A DNA stretch of 64,000 nt from Labia minor (Eukaryota > Arthropoda > Insecta > Dermaptera > Spongiphoridae). The stretch lies in contig OY720347.1 of assembly GCA_963082975.1 (NCBI GenBank), forward strand, positions 47,864,655 through 47,928,654. Reading direction: 5' to 3'. The notes under the pieces are model-generated. The model had not been told where the DNA came from and did no database searches. It saw only the letters and a program-made list of their open reading frames with translations. Shown piece by piece: positions 34,503 to 45,345 of this stretch (positions are counted from its first letter, which is position 1; every line of letters starts with the position of its first letter). The position numbers were made by a program, and so were the translations under genes.

Positions 34503-35420
34503 CGAGGTGTGTTCAAAAAGTAAGGTGACTTTGTATTTTTAAGGAAAAAATATTTATTTATTTATGAATATTTATATATTGTCCCCTTCAAAGTAATCCC
34601 CCTCAGATACAATACACTTATGACAACGGTTTTTCCAATCTTCAAAGCACTTCTCATAAGCACTTTTCGGTATAGCCTTGAGCTCTTCCAGCGATGCAGT
34701 CCTTATCTCCTCAATCGTTGCAAATCTCTGTCCTTTCATAGGTCTCTTTAGTTTTGGGAACAAGAAAAAGTCACATGGGGCCAAATCCGGTGAATATGGT
34801 GGCTGAGACATGATTGTGGTGTTGTTTTTGGCCAAAAAATCTCTCACAAGCAAAGATGAGTGAGCAGGGACATTATCGTAATGCAAAACCCATGAATTGT
34901 TTTTCCACAATTCTGGACTTTTTCTTCATATTGCTTTTCGCAAACAGCGCATAACTTCAAGATAATACTGTTGATTGACCGTACGACCATATGATAAGAA
35001 CTCCTGATGCACCACGCCATGGTAAACGAAGAAAACAGTGAGCAAAACTTTGACATTTGATCGAACTTGGCGTGCTTTTTTGGAAGAGTTTGTACCACGT
35101 ATAAACATTTTTTTTACTCAGAACAGTTTCACCGTATGCCACTGTCAACATTTTAAGTGCTTCGGAGCACTTTATTTTATTTTTTACACAAAATTTGATG
35201 CAAATCCTTGGATCCATATTTTTCGATAGCAAAAAATCGCCGAGCACGCAAAACACTTATAACCTTTACGCCTCTCACAACCAAAAAAAATGCTTTACAC
35301 TTGAAACTTGGTACAGATGTTCGGGAAGAGTGTACCAACATAACAAAACAAAAAATCGATAATCGAAAGTACGTTGCCCGTGAAATTTGAAAAGTTACCT
35401 TACTTTTCAAACACACCTCG
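34503..35420 (-). mobile_element. Mariner element, internally deleted, with intact ends and TA duplication
   Basis: The ends are CGAGGTGTGTTCAAAAAGTA at the left and the near-perfect inverse at the right (...TTTTCAAACACACCTCG). They are flanked by TA at 34501-34502 and 35421-35422, the mariner target. At 918 bp it is shorter than a typical mariner of about 1.3 kb. The transposase gene inside is missing a central segment. The preserved ends mean it could be moved by a matching transposase supplied from elsewhere. Confidence 0.9.
34572..35220 (-). pseudogene. Mariner transposase, central deletion
   Basis: It starts MDPRICIKFCVKNKIKCSEA with the helix-turn-helix region (LTVAYGETVLSKKNVYTWYK). 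The reading then breaks at LFQ and resumes in another frame with SSKKARQVRSNVKVLLTVFF. After another frame change it continues WKNNSWVLHYDNVPAHSSLL through PPYSPDLAPCDFFLFPKLKR to the C-terminus EGDYFEGDNI and stop at 34572. The segment that should hold the first catalytic aspartate is absent, while the second (YDN) and third (APCD) are present. It therefore cannot encode active transposase. Confidence 0.88.
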
Positions 35421-35739
35421 TATAGTGGTTTTGAAGGGATGACGTCTGAAAAGACAGGAAATTAAAAGGAAGCTCATGGGATGTCTATAAATAGGTTTAA
35501 TTAAATTTTCATTTATCATTTACATACATTTCCTCTAAACCTTATTTTTCTTTTTATTAACAAAATATATAAAAACATGAAATAATATAATTTATGGAAT
35601 ACTTTTATATTTGTATAAATTAAGAATATTATTTTTCTTTTATTTGAATAACATTTAAAATTATTATATTTTTTGGCGTTTTTAAACATTTTGACTTGTG
35701 TTACTTTGTTAGTCTGACTTAAAGATCTTCAAACACTTG

Positions 35740-36672
35740 CAGGGCCGTCCTAAGATTTTCAGCGCCCGTGGGCTCCTAAAATTTTGCGCCCCTATTCATA
35801 AGAAATTACACAGAATGATTAGTAGGAGCGAGATGGGTATACAAAAATGTCCAAACTAGAAATTGTAACTTTATTATAATTAGACCAATACAATAAACTA
35901 AAACATAAAAGGAATTAAATCAAGAAACATAAGTATTATTCATTATGAATTCTGAAAATCTAGATAATTCTTTAAAACAAAAAATTTATGCAAAATTAAA
36001 AAACAAGCTATATAGTACAAACAAAAGAAAGTTTATTATTTTCCTAGCTTTTTCTTTTGCAAATTGATAAATAATATCACCCGTATTTAAGTTATTAAAT
36101 AATACACCCTCTATGGACAAAATACTCCAATCATTTAATTTGCTTTGTTCCAAAGAAGATCGCAGATAATTTTTTATCCTTTTCCATGCCGAAAAAGATC
36201 TTTCACCGCTGCAATTTGTAGTGGCAATACTTAAAAAAATTCGCAGTGCTGTGGCCACGTTAGGAAAAGTACACTCAATTTTTGAGTTAATTATTGTTCT
36301 TAGTACATTAGATATATTTTCTTTATTTTCTAATAAATTCACGTGTTTAAAATAAAAACATTCTTCAATAAAATTTGAAACAGTGTCATTTGTGTTAAAA
36401 ATGTTATATGTCAAAATTTCGCCCCCACAACATTTTCAAACTAGACAATTATCCCTGCTGTTAAGTTTCTTATTAGATACTTCAATACTTATAAGGATAT
36501 AATGAATTAGAAAAACAGATATGTATTTTGAATGTGCATGATTAAAATCTTTGAAGTATAAAACTACTACTTAACAATAAGAAAAAATATATAAACCAAT
36601 AAAAATGCCACCCCCAGAAGGCTTGCGCCTTAAGGCTATAGCCCAATTAGCTCTGTGGTTAGGGTGGGCATG
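35740..36672 (-). mobile_element. hAT element remnant with 8-bp TSD
   Basis: AACACTTG is repeated at 35732-35739 and 36673-36680. The left end CAGGGCCGTCCTAAG and the reverse complement of the right end CATGCCCACCCTAAC agree at about two thirds of positions. A transposase C-terminal fragment lies inside (35986-36414, minus). The 3' side carries 'aggcttgcgccttaaggcta'. The right boundary is set mainly by the duplication. Confidence 0.7.
35986..36414 (-). pseudogene. hAT transposase C-terminal fragment (second lineage)
   Basis: A 142-codon frame with FPNVATALRIFLSIATTNCS and GERSFSAWKRIKNYLRSSLE, then KLNDWSILSIE. This is the hAT dimerisation signature (ATTNCSGERSFS...KNYLRSS) of the lineage often annotated as zinc-finger MYM-type-1-like. 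It is unlike the ZBED-type copies elsewhere in the window. The N-terminal three quarters are missing. Confidence 0.8.
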
Positions 36673-36745
36673 AACACTTGATATTTTATTACTTCCACGA
36701 ATGCGGACTAGATTCCATTTTTTGACTTTTGTGGGGATTTCCCCA

Positions 36746-37924
36746 TCTATATAATAATAAAAGCAAGTGTAATGTGTGTGTCTGTTTGTCTGTCTGTCTA
36801 TCTAACCGAGCTCTCCAGGCAAATCTATCGCACGCAGGGACATGGAATTTTTTACACGGAAGCACAAAGCAGCTAGCCACCAGACCTCGAAGCCCGATTT
36901 TCGATTTTTTAATTAGAAAAATTTTAAAAAAATTATAAAGAATAATTAATTAAAAATAGTTTAGTTACCATACTAGATCATAGAGGCGCTGGTGGCGATA
37001 ATTTGGCGGTAATTTAAATTCTGAGCAATGTGCAGATAAAAATCTTTTTATATATCTATTGATATTTACAATATCTCAATTGATCTTATTGGCCTTTTAA
37101 ACTTTGAAAACATTCACATTACGGCTATAATTTAATACTATTAATTTTTAAGATTATGTGAGTAAATTATTTTAATTAAGAAAATTTGATCTCATAATTG
37201 GATTTTCACGTAAGATTTTAATATATAATATATTTTTTAATATTATTTTTATAGTAGTTTAGTGTTATGCTAATTTTATATTTTATTTTTATTTTGTTTA
37301 CTCTGATTTTTTTTTAAATAAATTAATAACATTTAAAGTAGCATAAAAAAATTAATCGAGGCAGGAAAATTGATGGGGTTTGAAATTAATAGTGATAAGA
37401 CAAAATAATTAGTATCAGAGAGAATAATATTTGCAAAGAATTTAAATCGAGGTTGCAATCTGGAAATTATTATCAAAGGCGATCAAAATTATTAAATTAT
37501 TAATTGTATTATATGGGTGGGAGGCATGGTCTATAACCCTGGGAGATGAGAGTAGATTCAGAGTATTTGAGAATAGGATTCTTCCCAGCATTTATGGGCC
37601 AAAGAAAGATGAGGACACCGGGGAATGCATGACCTCTATGCATCTCTAGATATAGTTAGGGTTATAAAAGCGAGAAGGCTGGGATCGGCAGGGCACATGG
37701 CTAGAATGGGAGAGGAAAAATATATTGGTGGGGAGTTCGATTGGAAAACGTCCGTTTGGAAGACCAATTGTGAACAGGGCGGACAATGTAGGAAGGAACG
37801 TGAGAGAGATGGGACAGGGTAGGAGTTAGATGGTTATAGCTCAGAATAGGAACACTCAGGGGGGTACAGGGGGCGGAGCCCTCGTCTAGGTGTGGAGAGC
37901 GCCGAAGGCTCTCGAAGCAGCTAG
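36746..37924 (+). mobile_element. Helitron (non-autonomous) carrying a LINE fragment
   Basis: 5' end TCTATATAATAATAAAAGC preceded by A. 3' end hairpin GAGAGC-GCCGAAG-GCTCTC, then GAAGCAGCTAG, followed by T. TC...CTRR ends with a 3' hairpin inserted between A and T define Helitrons. There is no Rep/helicase. A tgtctgtctgtc microsatellite lies near the 5' end (36778-36800). The 3' part is GC-rich ('gggggcggagccctcg'). A related 3' end is at about 45120-45345. Confidence 0.82.
37345..37825 (+). pseudogene. LINE reverse-transcriptase C-terminal fragment inside the Helitron
   Basis: Readings in several frames include LIEAGKLMGFEINSDKTK, then YGWEAWSITLGDESRFRVFE with NRILPSIYGPKKDED, then MHDLYASLDIVRVIKARRLG followed by HMARMGEE. 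These correspond in order to the thumb and C-terminal region of R1/Jockey/RTE-like reverse transcriptases. Stops and frameshifts separate the blocks, and the polymerase core is absent. The second Helitron end at 45120-45345 carries similar sequence ('gtaagagagataggacaagg'), which suggests the capture predates both copies. Confidence 0.7.
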
Positions 37925-38382
37925 TTTTATATATTTTTTTTTATATAAAAGCAAGATGTATCAATGATACAAACAAATTTGAAGAGGCTGATGGGTTTTC
38001 CATAAAAATCCGTTTAATTAATCTACATTATTTGGTTTTATATTTAATTAAAAAATATTTAAATCTAAATGAATTTAATTATTTCTGTATTTTTCAAGTT
38101 ATTTTATTGATTAAATTTATCATAAATCAAAAATTTATAATGGCAGACCGAAGAGAGCACTGAGAAATATTCTAAAAATGCAGTTCATTAAAACATATAT
38201 AATATATATATAGTAAAGAGTATAAATATATATAATATATATTAAATATATATATTATAATTTTATATGTATATATTTATATAATTACCTCTAATGTAAT
38301 AAAATAATACAATTTATTTTTGGATATTCAAAAAATGTATTATTACGATCTAAAATTAAAATCCAATATTTATTATTTAAAG

Positions 38383-38676
38383 CAGGGGTTTAACTTTCAG
38401 GCTCTGTGCCCCCTTTAGAACACTGAAGTGTGGTCACGCCCCCCTGTTTCAGAATATCGCCAAATCATCTGACCTTTTTTACCGACCGACGATAGTAAGG
38501 GAGGTATTGTTTAGAAACATTTTGAAAGAAAATTAAAAGCGGAAATGTTCGAAAAGTTTGGCCTGAAAATCATCTAACATTTTTTTTTTACAACAAAATT
38601 TTCAAAAGTTTGCTGGCATTTGAAATGCCATCGCGGGCACTTGATATGCTCGCGCCCCCCAGGTTGAGAACCCCTG
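38383..38676. mobile_element. hAT-type MITE-B, copy with R1 stub inserted
   Basis: ATTTAAAG is duplicated at 38375-38382 and 38677-38684. The ends are CAGGGGTTTAACTTTCAGG and AGGTTGAGAACCCCTG. Related to 26273-26639. It is interrupted at 38481-38511 by the first 31 nt of R1. Confidence 0.85.
38481..38511 (+). repeat. 31-nt R1 terminal stub
   Basis: ACCGACCGACGATAGTAAGG plus GAGGTATTGTT, identical to the R1 end. It is inserted where the related MITE-B has a T run ('gacctttttttagaacc'). Confidence 0.8.
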
Positions 38677-38751
38677 ATTTAAAGAATAACAACGTATTTA
38701 TTAATGATGTATTATGAATAATACGTATCACAATACGCGTACACACAATGG

Positions 38752-38896
38752 AGAGACGAACGGACGGACGGATAGACATCATGCTATTAATACTCTTTTC
38801 TGTTAACAAAATGCATGATTCGTGGAGATATGTAAAAATTTCCATATGCGAAATTTGGTGTTAAAACAATACCTTCCCTTGCAATCGTCGGTCGGT
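38752..38896 (-). mobile_element. R1 partial copy (~145 bp)
   Basis: The minus strand begins ACCGACCGACGATTGCAAGG and runs through the R1 text to the tccgtccgtt microsatellite, then stops. This copy again preserves the ACCGACC end and lacks the hairpin end. Confidence 0.75.
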
Positions 38897-39153
38897 AAAA
38901 AAAAATGAACAAGAAGTAAGAAATAATTTTTATATTTTTTCAAATAATAAATAAATTTCATAAGTATATTAATATAAGTAATTTGTATTTTAAAAATTAT
39001 CTAATGAACTTATCGGATATATCATAAATATATATTTCCTAGGATTAATGAAAAAAATTCGTGAAACGCATTTAATTGGTTTTTATGAATTTCGAGCGAA
39101 TAAAAAAAGAGGATAGGGTTTCGTTTGAACGGTTGCCTCCATCTGTTACACAG

Positions 39154-41679
39154 CCCTGGTGATTGCATTTCATTCCATTCCGATCGGCTTTATTTGGCGC
39201 CAGTCGTTTGTGATCAACAAAATCTGGCAAAAAGAATTGTAAGCAGACACCCGCTTATTGAAGTTACTCACCAACAGGTCTTCACTTAACAAGCTGGTCA
39301 ATAATAAAATCATTTTATATCTATAACTGAGATATTAAATGAAAATAGTACCATATCAACTTTTTAGTTAGGTTTGCCAAGCTTTTAATTAAAAATCCCA
39401 TGGTGATATTTTCACCCACATATAAATAGGCTTGCTTTAAATTTTTCAATCAAATACACAAATTAAAACATTATATTTTTTTAAAATAAAACAATTTTAA
39501 TCCAATATAAAAAATATATTATAAATTTATTAATAAAACTAGCATTAAAGGCAACGGCCTATAATGCCGAAGTTACATTGAATAAATTAACTCATTTAAT
39601 AAATGAATATATTATCTTAATCACAAGTAAATCTGAAAGATTACATAAGTTTTAGATATAAGCCTTCTTATTGATACAAATTTTAATTTTAATAAATTAA
39701 TTATCATTCTTATACTCGATTAATAGAACCGAAATATAGAGAATACCTTTGTCAGGTCAGGGAGTTAAACCCATTTTCCCAGACTTCGTCTTAACAATAA
39801 AAATATATAATAATAATATTAATAAAATAATTAAATACAATATTTTAAATTTAAGTATTATGCCCTTTAATTCCAGAACCAAACCCTAAGTAAAAATTAT
39901 TTAAAATATCTTAAATATTGAGTTTTTCATCATCAAAATAAATCAATTCCCACGTTTCTTATAGATTAAAAAATCTGGAGTGTCTCCACTCGACTATCTC
40001 GCAAATTTTAATTGGATTAATTATAACAGATATTTTATTTAAATTAAATTATAAATTTTAAAATTAATAAATAATATTTATTGAATCACTGCGTGTTTGG
40101 CTCTTTGTTGAAGGCATCCCGTCACGTGTTGGCGCGTGAGATTTGCAGTGTTAAAAAATTAATTCTGGTACTTTCACTGATTCAATCAAGCTGAAATTCT
40201 ATATATAGCAGTTTTATACAATTATTAATCATGTGAAAAATTATCAAACATATATCTTTATTTTTACGGTCACTTTAGAAGAAAAAAAATCAAACGTGAT
40301 AGGAAATGATACACTTCCGGATGAACTACATTTCTCAAAAGTTTTTAGAAAACTACAAATTTTGGATAATTCCCGTGTACCAAATTTCATTATTCTAGCT
40401 CAAACCGTTTTTGCATAATCTTGTCTACATACACATACACACACACATTTTTCTCAACCTTATTGAAAATGATTCAGGAACCTTCAAACCGTATAAAATC
40501 ATCAAAATCTCGACATCGAAAATTTTCGTGATCGCAATATAGTAAAAGGCGAGATAGTAAAAATTGATAACTCTATAATCTATGGTAATTGTTTTATAAT
40601 AGACAATTTTTTTAAAAATACATATTAAAATCATTTTTTTGTAATATTATATGTGATAGTATATCAATAATTTATTAAGAGGAAAGAATAATAAATAATA
40701 AATTAAAAAAACCTTTTATTCATTTCATTAAAATGTTTACATAAAAAAATACAAGTTTTTAGTTAGGTTTCCCTTCCTCCTCGTAGTCCTTTTTCTTCTT
40801 TTCTTCCCCCTCATAGTCCAGTTTCTTATTTTCTTCAAGTTCCTTTTCTTGTTTCTTCTATTCTTCATACAAATATTTCAATATTTTTAATATTAAATAT
40901 TTACATCCGAGTCCCCCTATTCCACTCCATCTCCCCATTTCTCGAAATCCCATATGCACAGCTCACGATTCTGGCCTCTCTCCTTTTTTGAGCCTGACCA
41001 ATGAAAAAGCAGTAGGATAAAAATTGTTCCCACAGGAGTTATCAGGTAAAATTCATTCCTTATAACAATTTAGCTAATCTAACTTCATTAGATCATTTCA
41101 TTTGCATAAATGTTTATAGCTAAATTTTACTTTTTTCTTATAAAAAAAAGAATTATTAACAAATTGTGTTTTTCTATTAGTTGAATGAAATTTATTCAAT
41201 AAAAATTAAAAATTCACTTTATTACAAAAATATTTATTTTTAAAATTAATTTCTTTCTCTAAATATATTTAATGTCAAGTCAATAGAAATATGTAGTTTA
41301 TAAAGATACCTACATATATATTTAATATGAACAAATTGTTTTATTTTTATTTATATCATTTTCAGTCTTGTTTACCCTCACTTGTTGTCTCCAAAAGTAA
41401 TGGCTCGTACTGTAAGTCACGTAATTGATTATATTACTTAATTTAGAGTAAATGAAAATAACTAATACGAATTTTGTCACTTTGTACTTTTAGATCCGCG
41501 TTTTTACACCCATCAATCCCTCCCGTGGTAAGTGTTTAACTTATTTATTAGATAATTTCTATAAAGTAAAGTTTCTATAAAATTATTTTTTACTATAAGC
41601 CTAAAAAGAAGAAAATTCTAGAATCAATTTTTTCATTTCAGAATCCTTCTCATCATGTTCCTCATCGGAATACAGATAG
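39154..41679 (+). CDS. Candidate 3' exons of a small or partial gene
   Basis: Four exons in matching phase can be read: 39154-39238 (LVIAFHSIPIGFIWRQSFVI...WQKE), 41366-41411 (LVYPHLLSPKVMART), 41494-41527 (IRVFTPINPSR) and 41642-41679 (ESFSSCSSSEYR, stop). Acceptors are ttacacag, ttttcag, acttttag and tttcag; donors are gtaagc, gtaagt and gtaagt. AATAAA follows at 41855. The family is not recognised. The first exon also has open readings in other frames and on the other strand, and the first intron is 2.1 kb, so that link is weak. The last three exons are better supported. Confidence 0.35.
39975..40560 (-). mobile_element. Dispersed family R2, copy 3
   Basis: Begins CTGGAGTGTCTCCACTCGAC and ends GGCGAGATAGT then an A run, the same orientation as copy 2. 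The microsatellite is contracted to about 20 bp (acacatacacacacaca near 40430), against about 100 bp in copy 2. Confidence 0.7.
40759..40953 (-). pseudogene. Small Lys/Glu-rich ORF broken by one stop
   Basis: From ATG at 40953 the frame reads MGFREMGRWSGIGGLGCKYL, ILKILKYLYEE, TAG (40858-40860), then KKQEKELEENKKLDYEGEEK and on to EEEGKPN and TAA at 40759. A short hydrophobic start followed by a charged coiled tail resembles the layout of mitochondrial ATP synthase subunit e, but the match is only general. The single stop suggests a retrocopy or decayed gene. Higher G+C than its flanks supports past coding. The identity is unproven. Confidence 0.35.
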
Positions 41680-41860
41680 AGATGATAAAAATCATTTATA
41701 TCAATAATATTGTAAATTGTTTTTGTATTTTTTTTTTTTTTTGTTTTTAATTATATTTAATATTAATTTTCTAGTTTTTTAGAGCAATAATACTCTAAAT
41801 GTAATTTTCATACATATATAGGTATTCATAGTTATACATTATTATGTAAAACACAATAAA

Positions 41861-42075
41861 TTCAAATAATTTAAGTAATTTAAAATATTTATCAATTTAA
41901 TGATTTAAAGACCACGTGGAGAGGGAGACTCCATTTTACCAAACACATAAATAGTTAAAATATCTCTAATTCTTTATATCTCTAGTTGTGATTTATCATT
42001 GACCAAAATAATATATAATAAATAATAATATACCAATATTATCATTATTATATTTATATGAATTTATTATTTGAA

Positions 42076-42111
<36 letters not shown>

Positions 42112-43104
42112 CCAGAATAAGATTTGAGAATTTATTCTAAAAAACTTTAATTCTAGGTTTGAAATGAAAAAATAATTATCTTAAATTAAATTCATTTTTT
42201 AGTAATTTATCATAGCATAATATCACAGTTTGTGAAATATAATTAATCATAAACAAAAAGAATATTAGAATTTTAATTTAAAAAATAAATAAAACAATTA
42301 ATCCTTCTTTTAAATAAATATTTTATTATAGATAATTACTAAAATATATATAAAAGAATTAGAAATTTTATCATTGTTTTTATAAAAAAGTACAAATCTT
42401 GGTATATTTTTTTAAAAAACTTATTAAAAGAACATGTCAAATAAAATATATTTATCTATCTACAATTGTGAAGAATTTATTTTTAATTTTTTCATAAAAT
42501 TATTATTAGTGAAAATCCAATATATTCTAGAATCATTGTTTTAAACTTAAATTTTGAATATCTTTGTCATATTTGAAAATATTTATTAATTATTATTTGA
42601 CATATTAAACAAAGAGCTGATTGCAACACGATCAATTTATCGCCTCCTATCGATAAATATTTTTCAGACATAGCAGGGCAGAGAAAGCAGATTCTTCCTC
42701 TCTCTAATAATTAATAGTAAAAATTAGCTTGAAATTACCAATACAACACAGTGTTCAATATAGCAATTGGCCTTTTATGAAAATACACAACGTTAATTCA
42801 TCTGATCTCTAGAAGAAATACAGCTGAACCCACCTTGGACAGGAATTATATTTAACAAATAGGTTTTAAATACGATAAAAATAACGTGTGAAATTCGAAC
42901 AAAAAATTGTATAATTAATTGAAGTAAGAATACAATTTGATACAAAAAAAGAATATAATAATTTCAAAACCTTAACACTAAATTTTGTTGTTTCATTAAA
43001 CAAATTTATTTGAATTTGTTTAACTAAATCTAAGATATATTTACAATTAAAGATAGAGTGTGATATTTAAACCAAGTATGAATCGAAAAAAACCAAAAAA
43101 ATCT
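41861..43104. other. AT-rich intergenic stretch
   Basis: Includes a (TA)n run at 42077-42107 and a GC-richer patch at 42600-42840 without a frame. Confidence 0.45.
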
Positions 43105-43268
43105 TGAAAGAATTAATTTTTCTTCATCAGTACTGCCAATAAGACTTCCAGTTCAAAATCGGTTTCTCTTCACAATCATTCTAAAACAAACGTGAAAAAA
43201 GTCCACTTGGGGACTTCCTCCACAAAATGTCCATTCTGTGACAATAATCATCTTTCTCATCTATTCGC
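43105..43268 (+). pseudogene. Possible retrotransposon gag-type zinc knuckle fragment
   Basis: One frame reads TSSSKSVSLHNHSKTNVKKV, then STKCPFCDNNHLSHLF and stop. A Ser/Lys-rich stretch before CPxCxxNH is typical of BEL/Pao gag-type knuckles. The fragment is too short to assign firmly. Confidence 0.3.
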
Positions 43269-43319
43269 CTGAAACCTAATAATTTCGAAGATCGACAGGC
43301 ACTAATTCAGGGGGTAAAG

Positions 43320-44176
43320 GTACCCAATTAACATTATTATTGAGAGTGGCTTTAATATAGCGCGCTGATACGATTGGTGAAAGATAGCACTCATATACGC
43401 GTTCGCGTTGTGATTATTGGCATCCGGAATTCCAAAAGAACCTGAAGGAATATGGATATTCTCAACCATAAATGGCCCTTGTGGCCATGCAGGTATTAGA
43501 AGGTTAAGTAGAAGCTTGTGTGCAATGGTGTATTGGCCATATCTATTTTATAGTCATAGACGGTTCTTAAAAAAGATGACTCAGAGACTACTCCAATGTC
43601 ATATATCATTTTATCTGATGCGGGTGGATCACTCGTGCTTGGTCCGAATGATCTTTCCACCTGCGGTTGTTTGTCACTATTCTTTTTAGCATCTCGATAT
43701 GCACTGGATCTCGAGGTAATTCGAGGCTTCATAGTCCTCTTTTCCCAATCGGGAATGGTTGAATCAAGACCTTGTTGCCTAATATGATATGTAAAAGCTT
43801 TTTTTTTGCCAGGCACTCAAACCATCCGGAACAGGTAATACAGGTTCATACATCTGCGGCAACTCAATTTGAGCGCGTTTACCTTGCGTTGTCGTTTTAA
43901 TCACAGTCCCATCAACTTTTGAAATTTTAATTATGTAGGAAAGCTTTTAAACCATTTTTGTTTGAGTAATTGGGACGGAATCAACCCAGCCTCCGGGATC
44001 AACATTGGGGAATAGCTACTTGATAAAAAGTAGCGCCTCCGATCAAGAAAATCAAGGTAAAGGTTGATAGGACTCGTTCTACTGATCATAGGACATCTAG
44101 TTGATATAACCGACAGGCGTTGTCCTTGCGTAGGACGTACAAAAGTCAGAGGTTTTTTTTTTTTTAGGCATTTCAT
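43320..44176 (-). pseudogene. Degenerate coding sequence of unknown origin, repeated in the window
   Basis: On the minus strand three blocks read as protein with frame changes between them. The first (to about 43930) has NFDPGGWV-like text in the related copy. The second has GTVIKTTTQGKRAQIELPQM, then YEPVLPVPDGLSAWQKK, AFTYHIRQQGLDSTIPDWEK and KMIYDIGVVSESSFLRTVYD. The third has IPAWPQGPFMVENIHIPSGS with FGIPDANNHNANAYMSAIFH. The part at 43976-44160 is repeated at about 54575-54740. Composition is unlike the AT-rich host. I cannot name the family. A structural protein of a mobile element or an integrated virus is possible but unproven. Confidence 0.5.
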
Positions 44177-44334
44177 TGGGCACAGTGAGCATAATTTTGA
44201 GTGTTAATTTGGGTTTCAAAAAACTATATGCAAAATGGGTTGGTTTCTTCATTTCATTTCAGTTCCGGGAACAACCTCTTAATTGTAGTTGTTTAATAAA
44301 TCTTATCTTCTTATACGAGTAAAAATTGTTTCTT

Positions 44335-44640
44335 TGTTTCATTGTTCTCAAAAACCGCTCTAACGATTTTTTTGAAATTCACAACAGAGATAGTATTTAT
44401 AAAGAAAAATTGAGTTTTATTGATCACATCTCACGAAACTTTATTAGTTCTTCTTAATTTAAATTTATAATATATGGATGACGTCACAACCACCGCCTGT
44501 GAGATATATATCTATTCTTAAAATAAAATTAAAAATATTTATATTATATTCATATATTTGATTTTTTAATTTCATTAATAGTTTTACATTTAAATTATTT
44601 GAAATTGTTTCACACAACGTTTAAAAGAAGATTTATCTTT
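44335..44640 (+). repeat. R1-related diverged repeat
   Basis: The segment with 'ggatgacgtcacaac' and 'aaaatatttatattatattc', then 'attatttgaaattgtttc', parallels the distal half of R1 (4885-5500). The proximal part aligns in reverse with 19297-19495. Ends not found. Confidence 0.5.
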
Positions 44641-45101
44641 ATATTCGATTCGATACATAGTAGGAGAATTAAATGACATCATCAATTTATTATAGAACGA
44701 ATCCGTAAATATATTTTTAATATTATATATTAGCTATTGATTATATTGTAATTCCACTCTTAATTATATACTTACATGAAAAAGGAAATCCAATTATGAG
44801 ATCAAAATTAAAATTATTTATTTATATAATCTTTAATTTTGTATATTCAAAACGCCAATTGAAAATGAGTGAAAAATGATTTCTTGGTTATATAAAAATT
44901 AAAATATGATTTTTTAGACGTTCTCTACGCATTTTTAATATTAGAATTATTTATTAAAAGAAAACAAAAACAAAATTAAATTATAAATATAAATAAAACA
45001 TAAAAATTATAAATATTATATACATATTCTTTGACCAATTATATGTTGCATGTTGTGAGTACGTGATTACACAAATTGGGAAAAAATCACTCGAAATGCA
45101 A

Positions 45102-45345
45102 TTAAAGAAAATTATTATCAAAGGGAATCAAGACCATGGACTCATAGGAAGGGACGTAAGAGAGATAGGACAAGGGCTCAGGATAGGGACATTTGGAGAA
45201 ATGTGGCCAAGAACTTTCGACTATCTTTGAGCTATATAAATAGAAGAATACTACTTTTAACCAAATACGATGTACCACTCGGGGGTACAAGGGGCGGAGC
45301 CCCCGTCCAGCTGTGAAGAGCGCCGAAGGCGCTCTGACCAGCTGG
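45102..45345 (+). mobile_element. Helitron 3' end, second copy
   Basis: 'gggggtacaaggggcggagc' is followed by the hairpin AGAGCGCC-GAA-GGCGCTCT and ...CCAGCTGG before T. This matches the 3' end of the Helitron at 36746-37924 (CTAG there, CTGG here; both fit CTRR). Upstream, the LINE-derived text is shared. The 5' end was not located. Confidence 0.72.

Noticed and set aside
34957..35416. Several 60-99 codon frames on both strands across the mariner 5' part
   Set aside because: Shadows of the transposase pseudogene and its inverted repeat.
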